A stretch of DNA of 64,000 nt, taken from NCBI GenBank assembly GCA_044225555.1, contig JBGAIM010000002.1, positions 186,001 to 250,000 on the forward strand, in the 5' to 3' direction. Under the pieces are notes generated by a model, which was given only the letters and a program-made list of their open reading frames with translations, was not told the DNA's origin and searched no databases. Origin of the DNA: JADLHS01 sp044225555 (lineage in GTDB: Bacteria; Verrucomicrobiota; Verrucomicrobiia; Limisphaerales; JADLHS01). Position 1 is the first letter of the stretch; each line of letters begins with the position of its first letter. Of the stretch, positions 27,134 through 35,109 are shown piece by piece. The position numbers and the translations under genes are program-made.

Positions 27134-28090
27134 ATGTTGAAGGCCGATATATTTGAGGAATTGCTGGCCACGTATCCCGCCGAAAAGCGCGAGCTGGCCC
27201 GGCAGATTTATTACCGCTTCGCCGAAGGCGACAGCACGCAGTTCTTCACGCAGCTTTTTCTGTTGCTCGACGTGTACGCGCATTACGCGGAACGCGTACC
27301 GCAGGCAGTTATTGATGCCAATCAGAATGCTCATGTGGGATTGGTCAAGGTGCGGGAAGAAATCGGCCTGCTCGCACAGATGATCGAAAAGCGCAACGTG
27401 AACATCACGAATCAGGCGGATGTCACCGCCGAGCTTTGCCAGAAAACCGTGGCGCAGTGCCGGGACACGATTGCTCGGGTTGAATCAGCCCTGAAAAATG
27501 TTGGCGCACAGGTGGACACCAAGGCGATTGTCACCGGCGTTCAGGAAGCACTGAAGGCAGGCATTCAAAAGGAGGTCATCGCCCCGTTCCTGATTCGCTC
27601 CAAAGAACTGACCAACGAAGTGTCGCCGACCTTGCGGGAGATTCGCGAAAACGTCGCCAAAGCCAGCCAGCTCTGGCCGCAGCGGATTTGGCGGACAGTG
27701 GTATGGAGTGGCATCACCTTAACGCTCGCCCTATCGGTGATTGCCACGCTGGTCATGGATGCCGCCATGAAGAAAACCAACGAGCGAAAACTGGCCGAAC
27801 AGATTGCCCGGACGAGCCGGGTGATGAACTACAATCAGGATGCCTTCCGCCAGTTGGCGATTGCGCAAGTACCGATCAAGGTGGTTCGCACGTCCAACAC
27901 CAACGGCACAATGGAAGCCCAAGGTTTCGCGCTGTTAATCGAAAAGGCTGATGCCGCAGAAATGCGCCGCTTGGACGGACAGGAAACCGGCCTGATTTTC
28001 TTCACCGGACATCCGCCTGAGAAAACCATTCAGGAAATTAAGCAGAAAACGGAATCGTTGTCGCAAACGGTCAAAACCGGGCCAAAGTGA
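27134..28090 (+). CDS. Coiled-coil protein with one membrane span
   Basis: 318 residues from ATG 27134, chosen because GGAGG (27125-27129) lies 4 bp before it. Residues 1-60 are helical; 70-190 look coiled-coil (VKVREEIGLLAQMIEKRNVN; CRDTIARVESALKNVG). One transmembrane segment follows (VVWSGITLTLALSVIATLVM, about 197-220), then a globular end. The layout resembles mobilisation proteins that pass from cytoplasm to periplasm in relaxase-linked operons. It could tether the ParA-like ATPase or relaxosome to the membrane. No family is recognised with certainty. Confidence 0.7.
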   Translation: MLKADIFEELLATYPAEKRELARQIYYRFAEGDSTQFFTQLFLLLDVYAHYAERVPQAVIDANQNAHVGLVKVREEIGLLAQMIEKRNVNITNQADVTAELCQKTVAQCRDTIARVESALKNVGAQVDTKAIVTGVQEALKAGIQKEVIAPFLIRSKELTNEVSPTLREIRENVAKASQLWPQRIWRTVVWSGITLTLALSVIATLVMDAAMKKTNERKLAEQIARTSRVMNYNQDAFRQLAIAQVPIKVVRTSNTNGTMEAQGFALLIEKADAAEMRRLDGQETGLIFFTGHPPEKTIQEIKQKTESLSQTVKTGPK

Positions 28091-28121
28091 TGTGAGCAAT
28101 ATAGCTACTCTTGCCAAGATT

Positions 28122-28853
28122 TCAGTTGGTGGAGTTCTCCAACCATTTCGCATAAGCGCGAATATCGATCATCGGGACCGTGGCAATGGACTGAAGTCGT
28201 GCGATCAATTCAAAGAGGAAACCGGTCGCGGGCTTGCTCTCAGGAATGAACGCATAACCTTTTTCGCTCAGGCAACCAAAGATTCCATGGGCGGCGACAC
28301 AGCCAAGGTCAATTCGGTCATCCGAGGCGGAATCTCCAAGCGTCGCTAAGAGTGGCTCGCCGAGGCCAGGATTCCAGTCGCTTTCAAAGGTCAAAAGTCC
28401 GCCCAAAATGTGAGACGGTTTTTTGGCCGGATAGGTACCGCCAGCATGAGGAATCGGCAGGCTGGTTCGATGAAGCTGACGAACGGTCAGAATTTTCCCC
28501 TTCGCGTAGCTGACTTGATTCGCGTTAATGGATTGCTTCGCTTCAAAAGCTGCGTAAACGCTTTCGGCTGGAATGATTGTTTGTCCTTGGAACTGGAAAA
28601 TGAACGGTGAGTATTGCCGGTCAAAAACAACAACATCTATCTGCTCACTGAACGCCCCCGTGCTGTCAACTACATGTGCTGATGCAGCCTGATAGCGTTT
28701 GGGAAGATAGTTCTGCAATAGTTCGAGCCACACCGCTTCGCTTGCGTCACCTTTCGTACCCGGATGTTCAAAAGAGCGCCGCGATGTTTTCAACTTGTGC
28801 TCAATATCATCATGAAGCCCCGCGAGTAATGTTGCCAATGACCATTTGCTCAT
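28122..28853 (-). CDS. DUF6602 protein, putative PD-(D/E)XK nuclease in the CBASS effector position
   Basis: 243 residues. The conserved DUF6602 layout is clear: EHPGTKGDASEAVWLELLQN (Glu39), SEQIDVVVFDRQYSPFIF (Asp73, Asp78) and SVYAAFEAKQSI (Glu104-Ala-Lys106). Spacing and pattern, Glu then Asp then Glu-x-Lys, are those of restriction-endonuclease-fold nucleases. That DUF6602 is a nuclease is my inference from this motif. It is the last gene of the minus-strand operon, 42 bp after the CD-NTase gene, where CBASS systems often carry their effector. No NucC or other standard effector is present. Alternatively it could be an accessory protein unrelated to cyclic nucleotide sensing. Confidence 0.8.
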   Translation of the reverse strand: MSKWSLATLLAGLHDDIEHKLKTSRRSFEHPGTKGDASEAVWLELLQNYLPKRYQAASAHVVDSTGAFSEQIDVVVFDRQYSPFIFQFQGQTIIPAESVYAAFEAKQSINANQVSYAKGKILTVRQLHRTSLPIPHAGGTYPAKKPSHILGGLLTFESDWNPGLGEPLLATLGDSASDDRIDLGCVAAHGIFGCLSEKGYAFIPESKPATGFLFELIARLQSIATVPMIDIRAYAKWLENSTN

Positions 28854-28895
28854 TTTGGAATCCTGTATGTTCGAGTCGTTGTTTTATCGTTGGGC

Positions 28896-29774
28896 CTAAG
28901 ACAATGGGAATCTGTCGCCAAAAAGCTTCCGATAAATCCGCATCGCCTCACCTTGATTACCGCCGCGTTCGGTTTGAATAGCTTGACGGATAGTGTAGCC
29001 AGCTTCACGCAGCATTTTTTGGGCGGCTGTTTTAGTATCAGCCTTCATCGAATCACTGACTGCCGGGCCAAGCCCGGCAGGATCGGGCCACTCATCAAAA
29101 ATCCGGTCGGCAGCGGAGGCAAACAACTGCATGAATTCATAAGGGTAGTTCCCGTTAAACGGCGGACGCAACAGGTCGAGGCACATGACCTCAAGAAGAA
29201 ACGAAGGCTTCACCGGCTTTTCATGTTCATTATTCCAAGCCTTAATCATGCGAACCATCCCCTTCCACTCACCACTAAACTCTTTATTCGCTTCGGTTGC
29301 TTTGTCCGCGTGAATCTTTGGATTGGTTTCAGTCCAACCCTTCGTAGTTCCGGTGTCGGGAATCTCATAGTGATCACCCTTGGTGAAGGCGGGAACAATG
29401 TCAAAGCTCATGACACGTTCTTCATCTCCGCGTACCGGAAATTCGATGCTCACCGAGCGACGTTGCTGACGAGCCTTTCCATATTCCTTGGCAAGCACCC
29501 GCTCGGTTGCGTCTAAAATTACCGATGGAGACTTGTTGTTTCGGTATTTATCGCGCTCGCTATCAGCAAAAACGCAAACGATGTCCACATCTTTCAACGG
29601 CTTGGTCTTTGTATATCTTCGGTAAGACCCAGAAAGAAAATCATCGGCTAAAACAAACTCGCGATCCATCACACCGCGAACGTCCTTCTGCCGCCGCGAA
29701 GCATCTTTCTGCTCGCCTTCGGTCAGTTCGAGATTACCTCGGAATTTTTCAAATGCCTCGTTTATGCCAATCAT
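28896..29774 (-). CDS. CBASS CD-NTase (cGAS/DncV-like nucleotidyltransferase)
   Basis: 292 residues. Active site: Gly49-Ser50 in DDFLSGSYRRYTK, Asp62 and Asp64 in LKDVDIVCVF, and the third acidic residue Asp125 in MSFDIVPAF. The C-terminal helical half (MVRMIKAWNNEHEKPVKPSF) is typical of SMODS enzymes. It would make a cyclic di- or trinucleotide alarm signal when phage infection is sensed. ATG 29774 overlaps the HORMA stop by ATGA, so translation is coupled. An upstream in-frame extension to 29996 runs inside the HORMA gene and is rejected. With HORMA and TRIP13 beside it, it belongs to type III CBASS. Confidence 0.93.
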   Translation of the reverse strand: MIGINEAFEKFRGNLELTEGEQKDASRRQKDVRGVMDREFVLADDFLSGSYRRYTKTKPLKDVDIVCVFADSERDKYRNNKSPSVILDATERVLAKEYGKARQQRRSVSIEFPVRGDEERVMSFDIVPAFTKGDHYEIPDTGTTKGWTETNPKIHADKATEANKEFSGEWKGMVRMIKAWNNEHEKPVKPSFLLEVMCLDLLRPPFNGNYPYEFMQLFASAADRIFDEWPDPAGLGPAVSDSMKADTKTAAQKMLREAGYTIRQAIQTERGGNQGEAMRIYRKLFGDRFPLS

Positions 29775-30286
29775 ACTTTTTTCCAGTAAGCCACGTCGGT
29801 ACCAATGCCATTTCCACCAATGGTCGACCCAAGACTGTAACGTCGAAAACCGTCTGTTGATCTGGCGGTGCATGGCCCCCACCCTTCCACATCGGGGCGG
29901 CCATCTGCGTTTTGAACGAAAAACCGGTAACGACATTGCGAAGAAACAAGACCGGCCTTCTGAATTGAATACCGAATACTTTCGGTGTCTGCCCAAAAGG
30001 TTTGGTCATTCCCGTAGCCATAGACAACATCGAGGTCCCACCGAGAAACTAGCGCGTCTGTTTTAGGGTTGTAAATCTCCAGCGTAACCTGTTTCAAATG
30101 TTGTGATCGCAACCAAGTTGAGATCCCCCGCTCCAGCCAAGCCCAATCATCGGTCAACTTTGCTGGGTCGAGTCCAATCTCGCGAATAATGTCCTTCAGC
30201 AACATCAGCATTTTGCTGGTAACATGACTGACCGTATGCGTCGTGTTGTAGGTCAGATCGTAAGTGGAAACGGCAACGGCACTCAT
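29771..30286 (-). CDS. Bacterial HORMA-domain protein of type III CBASS
   Basis: 171 residues. The pattern matches CBASS HORMA proteins: YNTTHTVSHVTSKMLMLLKD at the start, then WAWLERGISTWLRSQHLKQV and LEIYNPKTDALVSRWDLDVV. The C-terminal safety-belt area reads RSTDGFRRYSLGSTIGGNGI and ends WKKV. By family knowledge the closed HORMA form binds a peptide and switches on the CD-NTase; TRIP13 reopens it. The gene overlaps both neighbours by 4 bp. Residue-level matches are from memory, but the combination with adjacent TRIP13 and CD-NTase genes is decisive. Confidence 0.9.
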   Translation of the reverse strand: MSAVAVSTYDLTYNTTHTVSHVTSKMLMLLKDIIREIGLDPAKLTDDWAWLERGISTWLRSQHLKQVTLEIYNPKTDALVSRWDLDVVYGYGNDQTFWADTESIRYSIQKAGLVSSQCRYRFFVQNADGRPDVEGWGPCTARSTDGFRRYSLGSTIGGNGIGTDVAYWKKV

Positions 30287-30759
30287 GATTTTAGAAATTC
30301 CTTTAAGTCGAGCACCAAGGCTGTTGATGCCTGGGCATTCTTGTTTTTTTCGTATTCAACATCTTCCCCAACAGCCCGGGCAATAACGCGCGACGATAGA
30401 GACTTAAGTTTCTTTTGCGTCCAATCCAAATCTTCAGCAAGACATGGTAATGACATGCGCCAATCACCTTGGGTTGGGGCTTCGACAAATCCATCCTCAT
30501 TCACCCCACTGCCAGACACGGCATCATCACCGAAAAGGCAATACACCCGAACTTGAGGACCATTGCCGTAAACATAAATCGCGTCATTGGCCGGGGCTTC
30601 CGAAGCAATCAAAGCGGATGCAACACCGGCAACCTTTTCAAGTTCGGTGTATGCTGAACTCTTTTTATCCGGTGCAAGGATCGAAATAATTGCCGTCCAC
30701 GTAGCTCCGGCGGTACGCTGTGGGGTGGAGGCAAAAAATCTAGTAATTACGGTGGCCAT
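30283..30759 (-). CDS. HORMA companion protein of the CBASS operon (HORMA3/Cap8-like, tentative)
   Basis: 158 residues between TRIP13 and HORMA genes, overlapping them by 1 and 4 bp. There is no catalytic motif. Central features are VYCLFGDDAVSGSGVNEDGF and WRMSLPCLAEDLDWTQKKLK; the protein ends VLDLKEFLKS. Some type III CBASS operons have a second HORMA-related protein whose tail serves as the closure peptide for the first. Position and size fit that role, but I cannot demonstrate the fold by eye. It could also be an uncharacterised sensor or adaptor. Confidence 0.75.
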   Translation of the reverse strand: MATVITRFFASTPQRTAGATWTAIISILAPDKKSSAYTELEKVAGVASALIASEAPANDAIYVYGNGPQVRVYCLFGDDAVSGSGVNEDGFVEAPTQGDWRMSLPCLAEDLDWTQKKLKSLSSRVIARAVGEDVEYEKNKNAQASTALVLDLKEFLKS

Positions 30760-31694
30760 TATTTTGCGTTTTTGGATTCGTGTTTAGCCTGGTCAATCGC
30801 AAGCAGGAGATTCTCCAGTGACAAATGATTGGGGTCCACTGCCGTAGCCTTGTCCAAGGTGAGCGCAGAAAGAACGGCTTTGCGAATCTGCCGGCCATCA
30901 AGGCCATGACACCGTGCGCCAATGTCTGAGAACCCCCGCGCATGAAGTAGGGCATCCAGCTTATGAAATTTCCGCGCCAGGGTCGCGATGGTATCCTTTA
31001 CAATCTTGTGACACGCTTCGGCAGCCGGTAGCCCGATGGTAACAATCTGGTCGGCACGCGAGAGAAACGCTCCATCCAAAGCCTTGGGGAAATTACTAGT
31101 GGCAACAAAAAGAAGGTGCGGATATTTTCCGGCCAGTTGGTCCAACTGCGCAAGCACCGCATCGGTGGCACGATGCACATCCACGGGGTTGGCCTCCATG
31201 CTCATTTTGGCGCGATCCGCAGCAAGCGTTTCAACCTCGTCCAGCAACACAATCAATGGGCCATACTCGGCACGTTCGGCAATCACGGTGCCCAAGAGAT
31301 GGGTGACGGCTTGCTGGCTCTTGCCCAAGGCGTTGCTGGCAAGCGCGTGCGGTTCAATTTCAATAAATTGGAATTTTTGATTTTTGAATGTTTTGGCTGT
31401 CTTGGAAGCAAGCCCGCGCGCCAATGAAGTTTTTCCAGTTCCAGGCGGCCCCACCAACAAGATAATGCCATGCAAAGGAATTGCTGCCCGATCAAACTGT
31501 CCGCGTAACGTGAAATTTAGAATCGCCTGCGACAGAAGACGGTCTTTTGTCTCATGGTCGAGAATGATGGCTTCCCAAAAGGAGTCAAAATCGGCGTCTG
31601 GCAAGGAACGGGAATCCAGCACGCCTTTCTGGTTTTCGCCATTACGCGACTTGGGTGCAAAATCCTGCTGTTCGTTTTGAAATGCTCTATTCAT
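30759..31694 (-). CDS. TRIP13/Pch2-like AAA+ ATPase of CBASS
   Basis: 311 residues. Walker A VGPPGTGKTSLARG (81-94), Walker B LIVLLDEVE (147-155), sensor 1 LLFVATSN (194-201), then the lid helices with GLDGRQIRKAV as the sensor 2 arginine. The N-terminal 60 residues are variable. In type III CBASS this enzyme unfolds the closed HORMA protein, keeping the system off until infection. It is the first of the four core CBASS genes in the operon, 24 bp after mazF and 1 bp overlapping its downstream neighbour. Confidence 0.93.
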   Translation of the reverse strand: MNRAFQNEQQDFAPKSRNGENQKGVLDSRSLPDADFDSFWEAIILDHETKDRLLSQAILNFTLRGQFDRAAIPLHGIILLVGPPGTGKTSLARGLASKTAKTFKNQKFQFIEIEPHALASNALGKSQQAVTHLLGTVIAERAEYGPLIVLLDEVETLAADRAKMSMEANPVDVHRATDAVLAQLDQLAGKYPHLLFVATSNFPKALDGAFLSRADQIVTIGLPAAEACHKIVKDTIATLARKFHKLDALLHARGFSDIGARCHGLDGRQIRKAVLSALTLDKATAVDPNHLSLENLLLAIDQAKHESKNAK

Positions 31695-31718
31695 ACCTCC
31701 TAAAAATCCTGTGACTGG

Positions 31719-32081
31719 TTACGAAAACTCAACGACTGCTGCAAGCGCTTGGACGATTTCCTCCATCTCGACTTGGGCAATACGCCCTCGTTTACGGATA
31801 AATCGTTCATGTGACACACTCCGGGTTTGCAGTGCATCTGCGGCTGAATCCTTCGTCAAGCCGTTGGCAGACGAGGGACGCAACTGCACATGCCAGATGT
31901 TTTCTGCAAACACCGGTTTCCAGTCGGTGACGGGAACGATGATTTTCAGGCGCAGTTTTCCCACGGCATCGGAACTAATGACAATTGCCGGTCTAATCTT
32001 CTGAATTTCTTGTCCCCGCGTGGGGTCAAGATTGATGTCCCAAACCTCTCCACGTCTTGGCGTTATTTCATTCGTACTCAT
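31719..32081 (-). CDS. mazF: MazF/PemK-family endoribonuclease toxin
   Basis: 120 residues from ATG 32081 (a frame extension upstream lies within the neighbour gene). Typical MazF strand pattern: RRGEVWDINLDPTRGQEIQK, then RPAIVISSD, IIVPVTDW, and DALQTRSVSHERF with the conserved TRSV region. MazF proteins cut mRNA at short sites and are held by an antitoxin. No small MazE-like gene is present. The preceding HTH-IrrE gene overlaps it by 14 bp and is the only candidate antitoxin or regulator. It is located between that regulator and the CBASS genes. Confidence 0.9.
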   Translation of the reverse strand: MSTNEITPRRGEVWDINLDPTRGQEIQKIRPAIVISSDAVGKLRLKIIVPVTDWKPVFAENIWHVQLRPSSANGLTKDSAADALQTRSVSHERFIRKRGRIAQVEMEEIVQALAAVVEFS

Positions 32082-33240
32082 GTATGTTTTCGCTTTCCGT
32101 TGCCTTCCACCCATCATCTTCCTCGTAGTGCTTATGAAGTTTCTCAGCCTGCGCTTCCAGAATCCGCCGCCGCTCCTCAAGCGGCAGTTTCAAGAAAGAT
32201 TTGCGACGCAGCATTCCTGGGCCACTTTCGGCCTCCAACTTTTCTCCGAGTAACTGCTCACCCTGTTCTATGGTAAGAAAGCCTTCCGCTATGCAACGAT
32301 GCACAGTCTGACGCAGCCACGTTCCTGCTTCCGGCGGCAAAGCCTCCGGTTCATCGCGCCGCCATTTCATTCGGTTCAAAAACATATACCACCAACGATT
32401 TTGACTTTCTCCAATGATGCCAAGGTCAACAAATCTGCGCAGGAGCGCTTGTATGCTCAGGCCGAACCTACGCTTGAGAATCAAGAGTTCTTCCAATCGA
32501 ATTCTAGTTCGGCGCGTTCCAATCTCTCTTTGAATACAAACACGCGGGGCCAGAAACGCTGCTGCAAACCGAAAAGCGGCCGTTTCTTCGTCCACTTTTT
32601 TAGAAGGCTTTAACACTACATGCCCAAGTTCGTGAGCCAGATTCAGTCTTTGCCTCTCCCCCGGGCAACCCGCGCGACTAACAACAGCCGCCGCCCGCGT
32701 TTTGCCGCTTGCGTCCTGCACCAACGCGGAAATGCCATCAAAATTGTCGGGGCCATCCATTTCAAGCACATGAACCAGATGGTCCTCCAAGACCGCAGTC
32801 AGGTCGGAAACCGGGTCAACTCCAAGTCGCCATTTCTCGCGCAAGGTCTCGGCTGCCTTCTCAGCATCGGCTTCCGTGTTGACCTCAAAGAAACAAATCG
32901 GCAGGTCGAACTGAACATTGCTGTAACAGTAATCTTGAAGCGTGAGACGTTCTTCAAGCTTACGCGAAAGATTTGCCTCAAAGGTTTCCTGCCAACGCTG
33001 CGGCAGACTGACGCGCTTCCGGTAGCCAAGAAATTTAACCGCGACGGTTGGTGCATTCCATAATTCCATCGCCTTGACTCCTAACGCGCGGGCAAGTTGG
33101 TTGAGAACCGGCGCGCTTGGCATCGAAGTGCCAAGCTCGTATTTCGACAGGGCTTGTTTGGTCACAATCCCGCCCATCGCGTCGGCAAGCTCATCTAGTG
33201 AGAAGCCCCGCGAGAGACGGAGTTGTTTGATGCGGTTCAT
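32068..33240 (-). CDS. XRE helix-turn-helix fused to ImmA/IrrE metallopeptidase
   Basis: 390 residues from ATG 33240, chosen because GAGG lies 5 bp before it and because the predicted promoter would place the start of transcription near 33252, past the other ATG at 33258. N-terminal HTH (RIKQLRLSRGFSLDELADAM, SKYELGTSMPSAPVLNQLAR). Zinc peptidase motif HELGHVVL at about 203-210, followed by EETAAFRFAAAFLAP with the third ligand. Proteins of this class cleave repressors or themselves on stress. In known CBASS operons the separate proteins CapH (HTH) and CapP (IrrE-type protease) control expression; here the two parts are one chain. It heads the operon and probably autoregulates through the palindrome at 33249-33289. 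Confidence 0.9.
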   Translation of the reverse strand: MNRIKQLRLSRGFSLDELADAMGGIVTKQALSKYELGTSMPSAPVLNQLARALGVKAMELWNAPTVAVKFLGYRKRVSLPQRWQETFEANLSRKLEERLTLQDYCYSNVQFDLPICFFEVNTEADAEKAAETLREKWRLGVDPVSDLTAVLEDHLVHVLEMDGPDNFDGISALVQDASGKTRAAAVVSRAGCPGERQRLNLAHELGHVVLKPSKKVDEETAAFRFAAAFLAPRVCIQREIGTRRTRIRLEELLILKRRFGLSIQALLRRFVDLGIIGESQNRWWYMFLNRMKWRRDEPEALPPEAGTWLRQTVHRCIAEGFLTIEQGEQLLGEKLEAESGPGMLRRKSFLKLPLEERRRILEAQAEKLHKHYEEDDGWKATESENIHEYE

Positions 33241-33248
33241 GGTGGCCT

Positions 33249-33289
33249 CAGTTGACATTTTCTAGTCAAATGGTATCACTCGTCAACTG
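33249..33289 (-). promoter_or_regulatory. Promoter with overlapping palindromic operator of the defence operon
   Basis: On the minus strand, TTGACG (33286-33281) and TAGAAA (33264-33259) are spaced by 16 bp. An 8-bp perfect inverted repeat, CAGTTGAC (33249-33256) and GTCAACTG (33282-33289), brackets both boxes. An extra TTTGAC half-site lies between. This is the arrangement expected for autorepression by the XRE protein encoded immediately downstream. Confidence 0.5.
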
Positions 33290-33464
33290 ATGTGGCAACA
33301 GTATTTTTCTAGCAATTTAGGGATGATAAATGCGTAAAGGTCTCGACAACTACTTTCATGCGTCTCATGTCACCTCACAGGCAATAGTGACCCAATCGGA
33401 ACCATGATTTTTCCCGCTGGCCTTAAACGACATTTATTATCCACCCCTGCGGCGTGAGCGCGGA

Positions 33465-33577
33465 CTGGCACGGCGAAAGCAGACCAAAACGCATTCGCCG
33501 CGCCAGCCCGCCCTCACTGCCGCCCCGTTAGTTAGTCTGACCTCTGGCCGTTCGTGTTGCGCTTCGGGCTGAACGGC
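33465..33577. repeat. Two hairpin-forming inverted repeats in the non-coding gap
   Basis: CTGGCACGGCGAA (33465-33477) pairs with TTCGCCGCGCCAG (33494-33506), 12 of 13, loop 16 nt. GCCGTTC (33547-33553) pairs with GAACGGC (33571-33577), loop 17 nt. Together with the larger structure at 33801-33903 they fill the 33241-33987 gap, which has no gene I can support. An origin, a transfer site or a non-coding RNA are the options. Confidence 0.5.
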
Positions 33578-33800
33578 TTCCCCACCACCCTCCAGCCGAT
33601 GCCCTTCGCTTCACACTCCCAGCCAGAAGTCAGCAACGCCGGGATTGAGCCTTTGGCGACTCTGCGAGGCTAGAGGATTTTTGTTTGGTGTTTTTAACAT
33701 GGCGCGTTTTTTGAAACGAGGACGCCTTTCCTTTGCTCTCCGTAGTCCGCTTGCTGCTGCGCCATTTTTTTCAAGGTTTCGATTCCCGCTCGCGCGGGGC

Positions 33801-33903
33801 GTTTTAGTTCCGGCGACGCAGGGCATGGGGCACGCCAGCGATCCGGCTATCGGGTAACGCCGCGTCTTTCGCTGTCATGCCCCATGCACGCCGGAACTAA
33901 AAC
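33801..33903. ncRNA. Long three-helix hairpin, possible structured RNA or cruciform site
   Basis: Nested arms in order: GTTTTAGTTCCGGCG (33801-33815) with CGCCGGAACTAAAAC (33889-33903), 15 pairs perfect; GCATGGGGCA (33823-33832) with TGCCCCATGC (33878-33887), 10 pairs perfect; CAGCGA (33836-33841) with TCGCTG (33869-33874). The terminal loop is 27 nt. The structure ends 84 bp before ATG 33988. Orientation is undecided because the palindrome reads on both strands. Confidence 0.5.
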
Positions 33904-33987
33904 TGATTTAGCTCAAAAAACGTCTCCGCCGGGGTGAAGCAAGCGGCATACGGCGAGACACGGACGGCGAACATCAAAAAAAAGCTT

Positions 33988-34350
33988 ATGAAAAACAAAT
34001 TTGATAGTGAAGCAGCAGCACCAGCAAACGCCGTCCAGCAATCATCAATCCGAGCCGCCAGACACAACGCAAACCGAGAGCTTTCCATGCAAAAAGTCTT
34101 GGCCTTTCTGCGGGCGCAGTTGCCGCAGCAATACGAACTGGCCGAGATTGTTGGAAAATGGGTTTGGCTTGATTTTCCGAAGGCCAGCCACCGGGCGGCA
34201 GCCAACACGCTTTGGCGTTTGGGCTTTCACTGGAATCAACGCCGCTGTCTCTGGCAGCACCCGTGCGGGGCGTGCGCCCCGTACTCCGTCCATACCGGCG
34301 ACCCGCGCAGTAAATACGGTTCGCGCTTTGCCACCAACTTCAACGCCTGA
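33988..34350 (+). CDS. Small hypothetical protein of the island, paired with RadC-like gene
   Basis: 120 residues from ATG 33988; GTG 33934 would add 18 residues but lies close to the hairpin. The core (MQKVLAFLRAQLPQQYELAE, VGKWVWLDFPKASHRAAANT, LWRLGFHWNQRRCLWQHPCG) is a compact domain that I have seen beside RadC-like genes on integrative elements. No enzyme motif. The C-terminus (DPRSKYGSRFATNF) is basic. It starts after a long hairpin and is followed after 12 bp by the JAB/RadC gene, so both are one operon. Function unknown; a role in restriction evasion or repair is guesswork. Confidence 0.7.
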   Translation: MKNKFDSEAAAPANAVQQSSIRAARHNANRELSMQKVLAFLRAQLPQQYELAEIVGKWVWLDFPKASHRAAANTLWRLGFHWNQRRCLWQHPCGACAPYSVHTGDPRSKYGSRFATNFNA

Positions 34351-34362
34351 ACCGACCAGACT

Positions 34363-34869
34363 ATGAACACTACTTCTCTTTCTTCCCCGTTGGTTGCGCC
34401 GTTCAAGTTTCCCGCCAGCCCCTACGAATACAAGGTCATGCCGTTGCGCGAATGTCCCACGCCGGAGGCATTGCAGCAATGTGACACGCCCGACAAGGCC
34501 GCTGAGTATTGGAAATTGCATATCGCCACTCATCCCCATTTCGACCCCGAACGCGAATGTCTGGCGGTTCTGGTTTTGAATGCCCGCCGTCGCATCAAAG
34601 GGCATCAACTTGTGACCATCGGCACACAGGATACCCTTTTGGTTCATAGTCGCGAAGTCTTTCGACTGGCGGTGACTACCGCCGCGCACGCCCTCATCCT
34701 CATGCACTGCCACCCCTCGGGGGACCCGACTCCGAGCGACGCCGACATCAGGGTGACACGCGATTTAATCCGGGCCGGGCAACTGCTCAAAATCGAAGTG
34801 CTTGATCACGTCATCGTCGCCGCGAACTCGTTTTCATCGCTCCGAAGCCTTGGCTATTTTGCCGCGTGA
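34363..34869 (+). CDS. RadC/JAB-domain protein
   Basis: 168 residues. JAB1/MPN metal-binding motif at about 120-135, LMHCHPSGDPTPSDADIRVT (His-x-His, Ser, Asp), preceded by RECLAVLVLNARRRIKGHQL and ending DHVIVAANSFSSLRSLGYF. This is the RadC-like family, common on plasmids and integrative elements; older claims of a role in DNA repair are unsettled. The N-terminal helix-hairpin-helix part of chromosomal RadC is absent, as in mobile versions. It marks the right part of the mobilisable island. Confidence 0.9.
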   Translation: MNTTSLSSPLVAPFKFPASPYEYKVMPLRECPTPEALQQCDTPDKAAEYWKLHIATHPHFDPERECLAVLVLNARRRIKGHQLVTIGTQDTLLVHSREVFRLAVTTAAHALILMHCHPSGDPTPSDADIRVTRDLIRAGQLLKIEVLDHVIVAANSFSSLRSLGYFAA

Positions 34870-35089
34870 TCCTCAAACAAATGAAAAAAGTGTCAGCCCG
34901 CGTGCCAGCGATTTTGCCAGTAACTGCCAGTAAAAAGAGTACGAAACTGGTTAGTGATTGTTTGTCGCGTTTAGCACCGGTTTTGACTTGCAAATGTGCA
35001 GTAAATGCCTGATTCTATTGACGAAATTGAGAGCTAAATGACTGGTTCTCAACACCCACCAGAGAAGACCGAAACGACGAGCTTGGGTC

Positions 35090-35096
35090 GTTAGCC
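35090..35096 (+). other. Recombination point at the start of cassette 1
   Basis: GTTAGCC, followed by CAC; its ten bases GTTAGCCCAC are the exact complement of the R'' side (GTGGGCTAAC) of the attC that ends this cassette. The bases upstream (GACGAGCTTGGGTC) look like an L' box, so the 3' half of an attC or attI is present to the left; no integrase gene is in view. Confidence 0.55.
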
Positions 35097-35109
35097 CACT
35101 TCGCACGCC

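Noticed and set aside
29775..29996. N-terminal extension of the CD-NTase
   Set aside because: It lies within the HORMA gene; the ATGA overlap at 29774 gives the expected enzyme length.
34881..35012. 43-codon frame after the RadC-like gene
   Set aside because: Short, no ribosome-binding site, composition not convincing.
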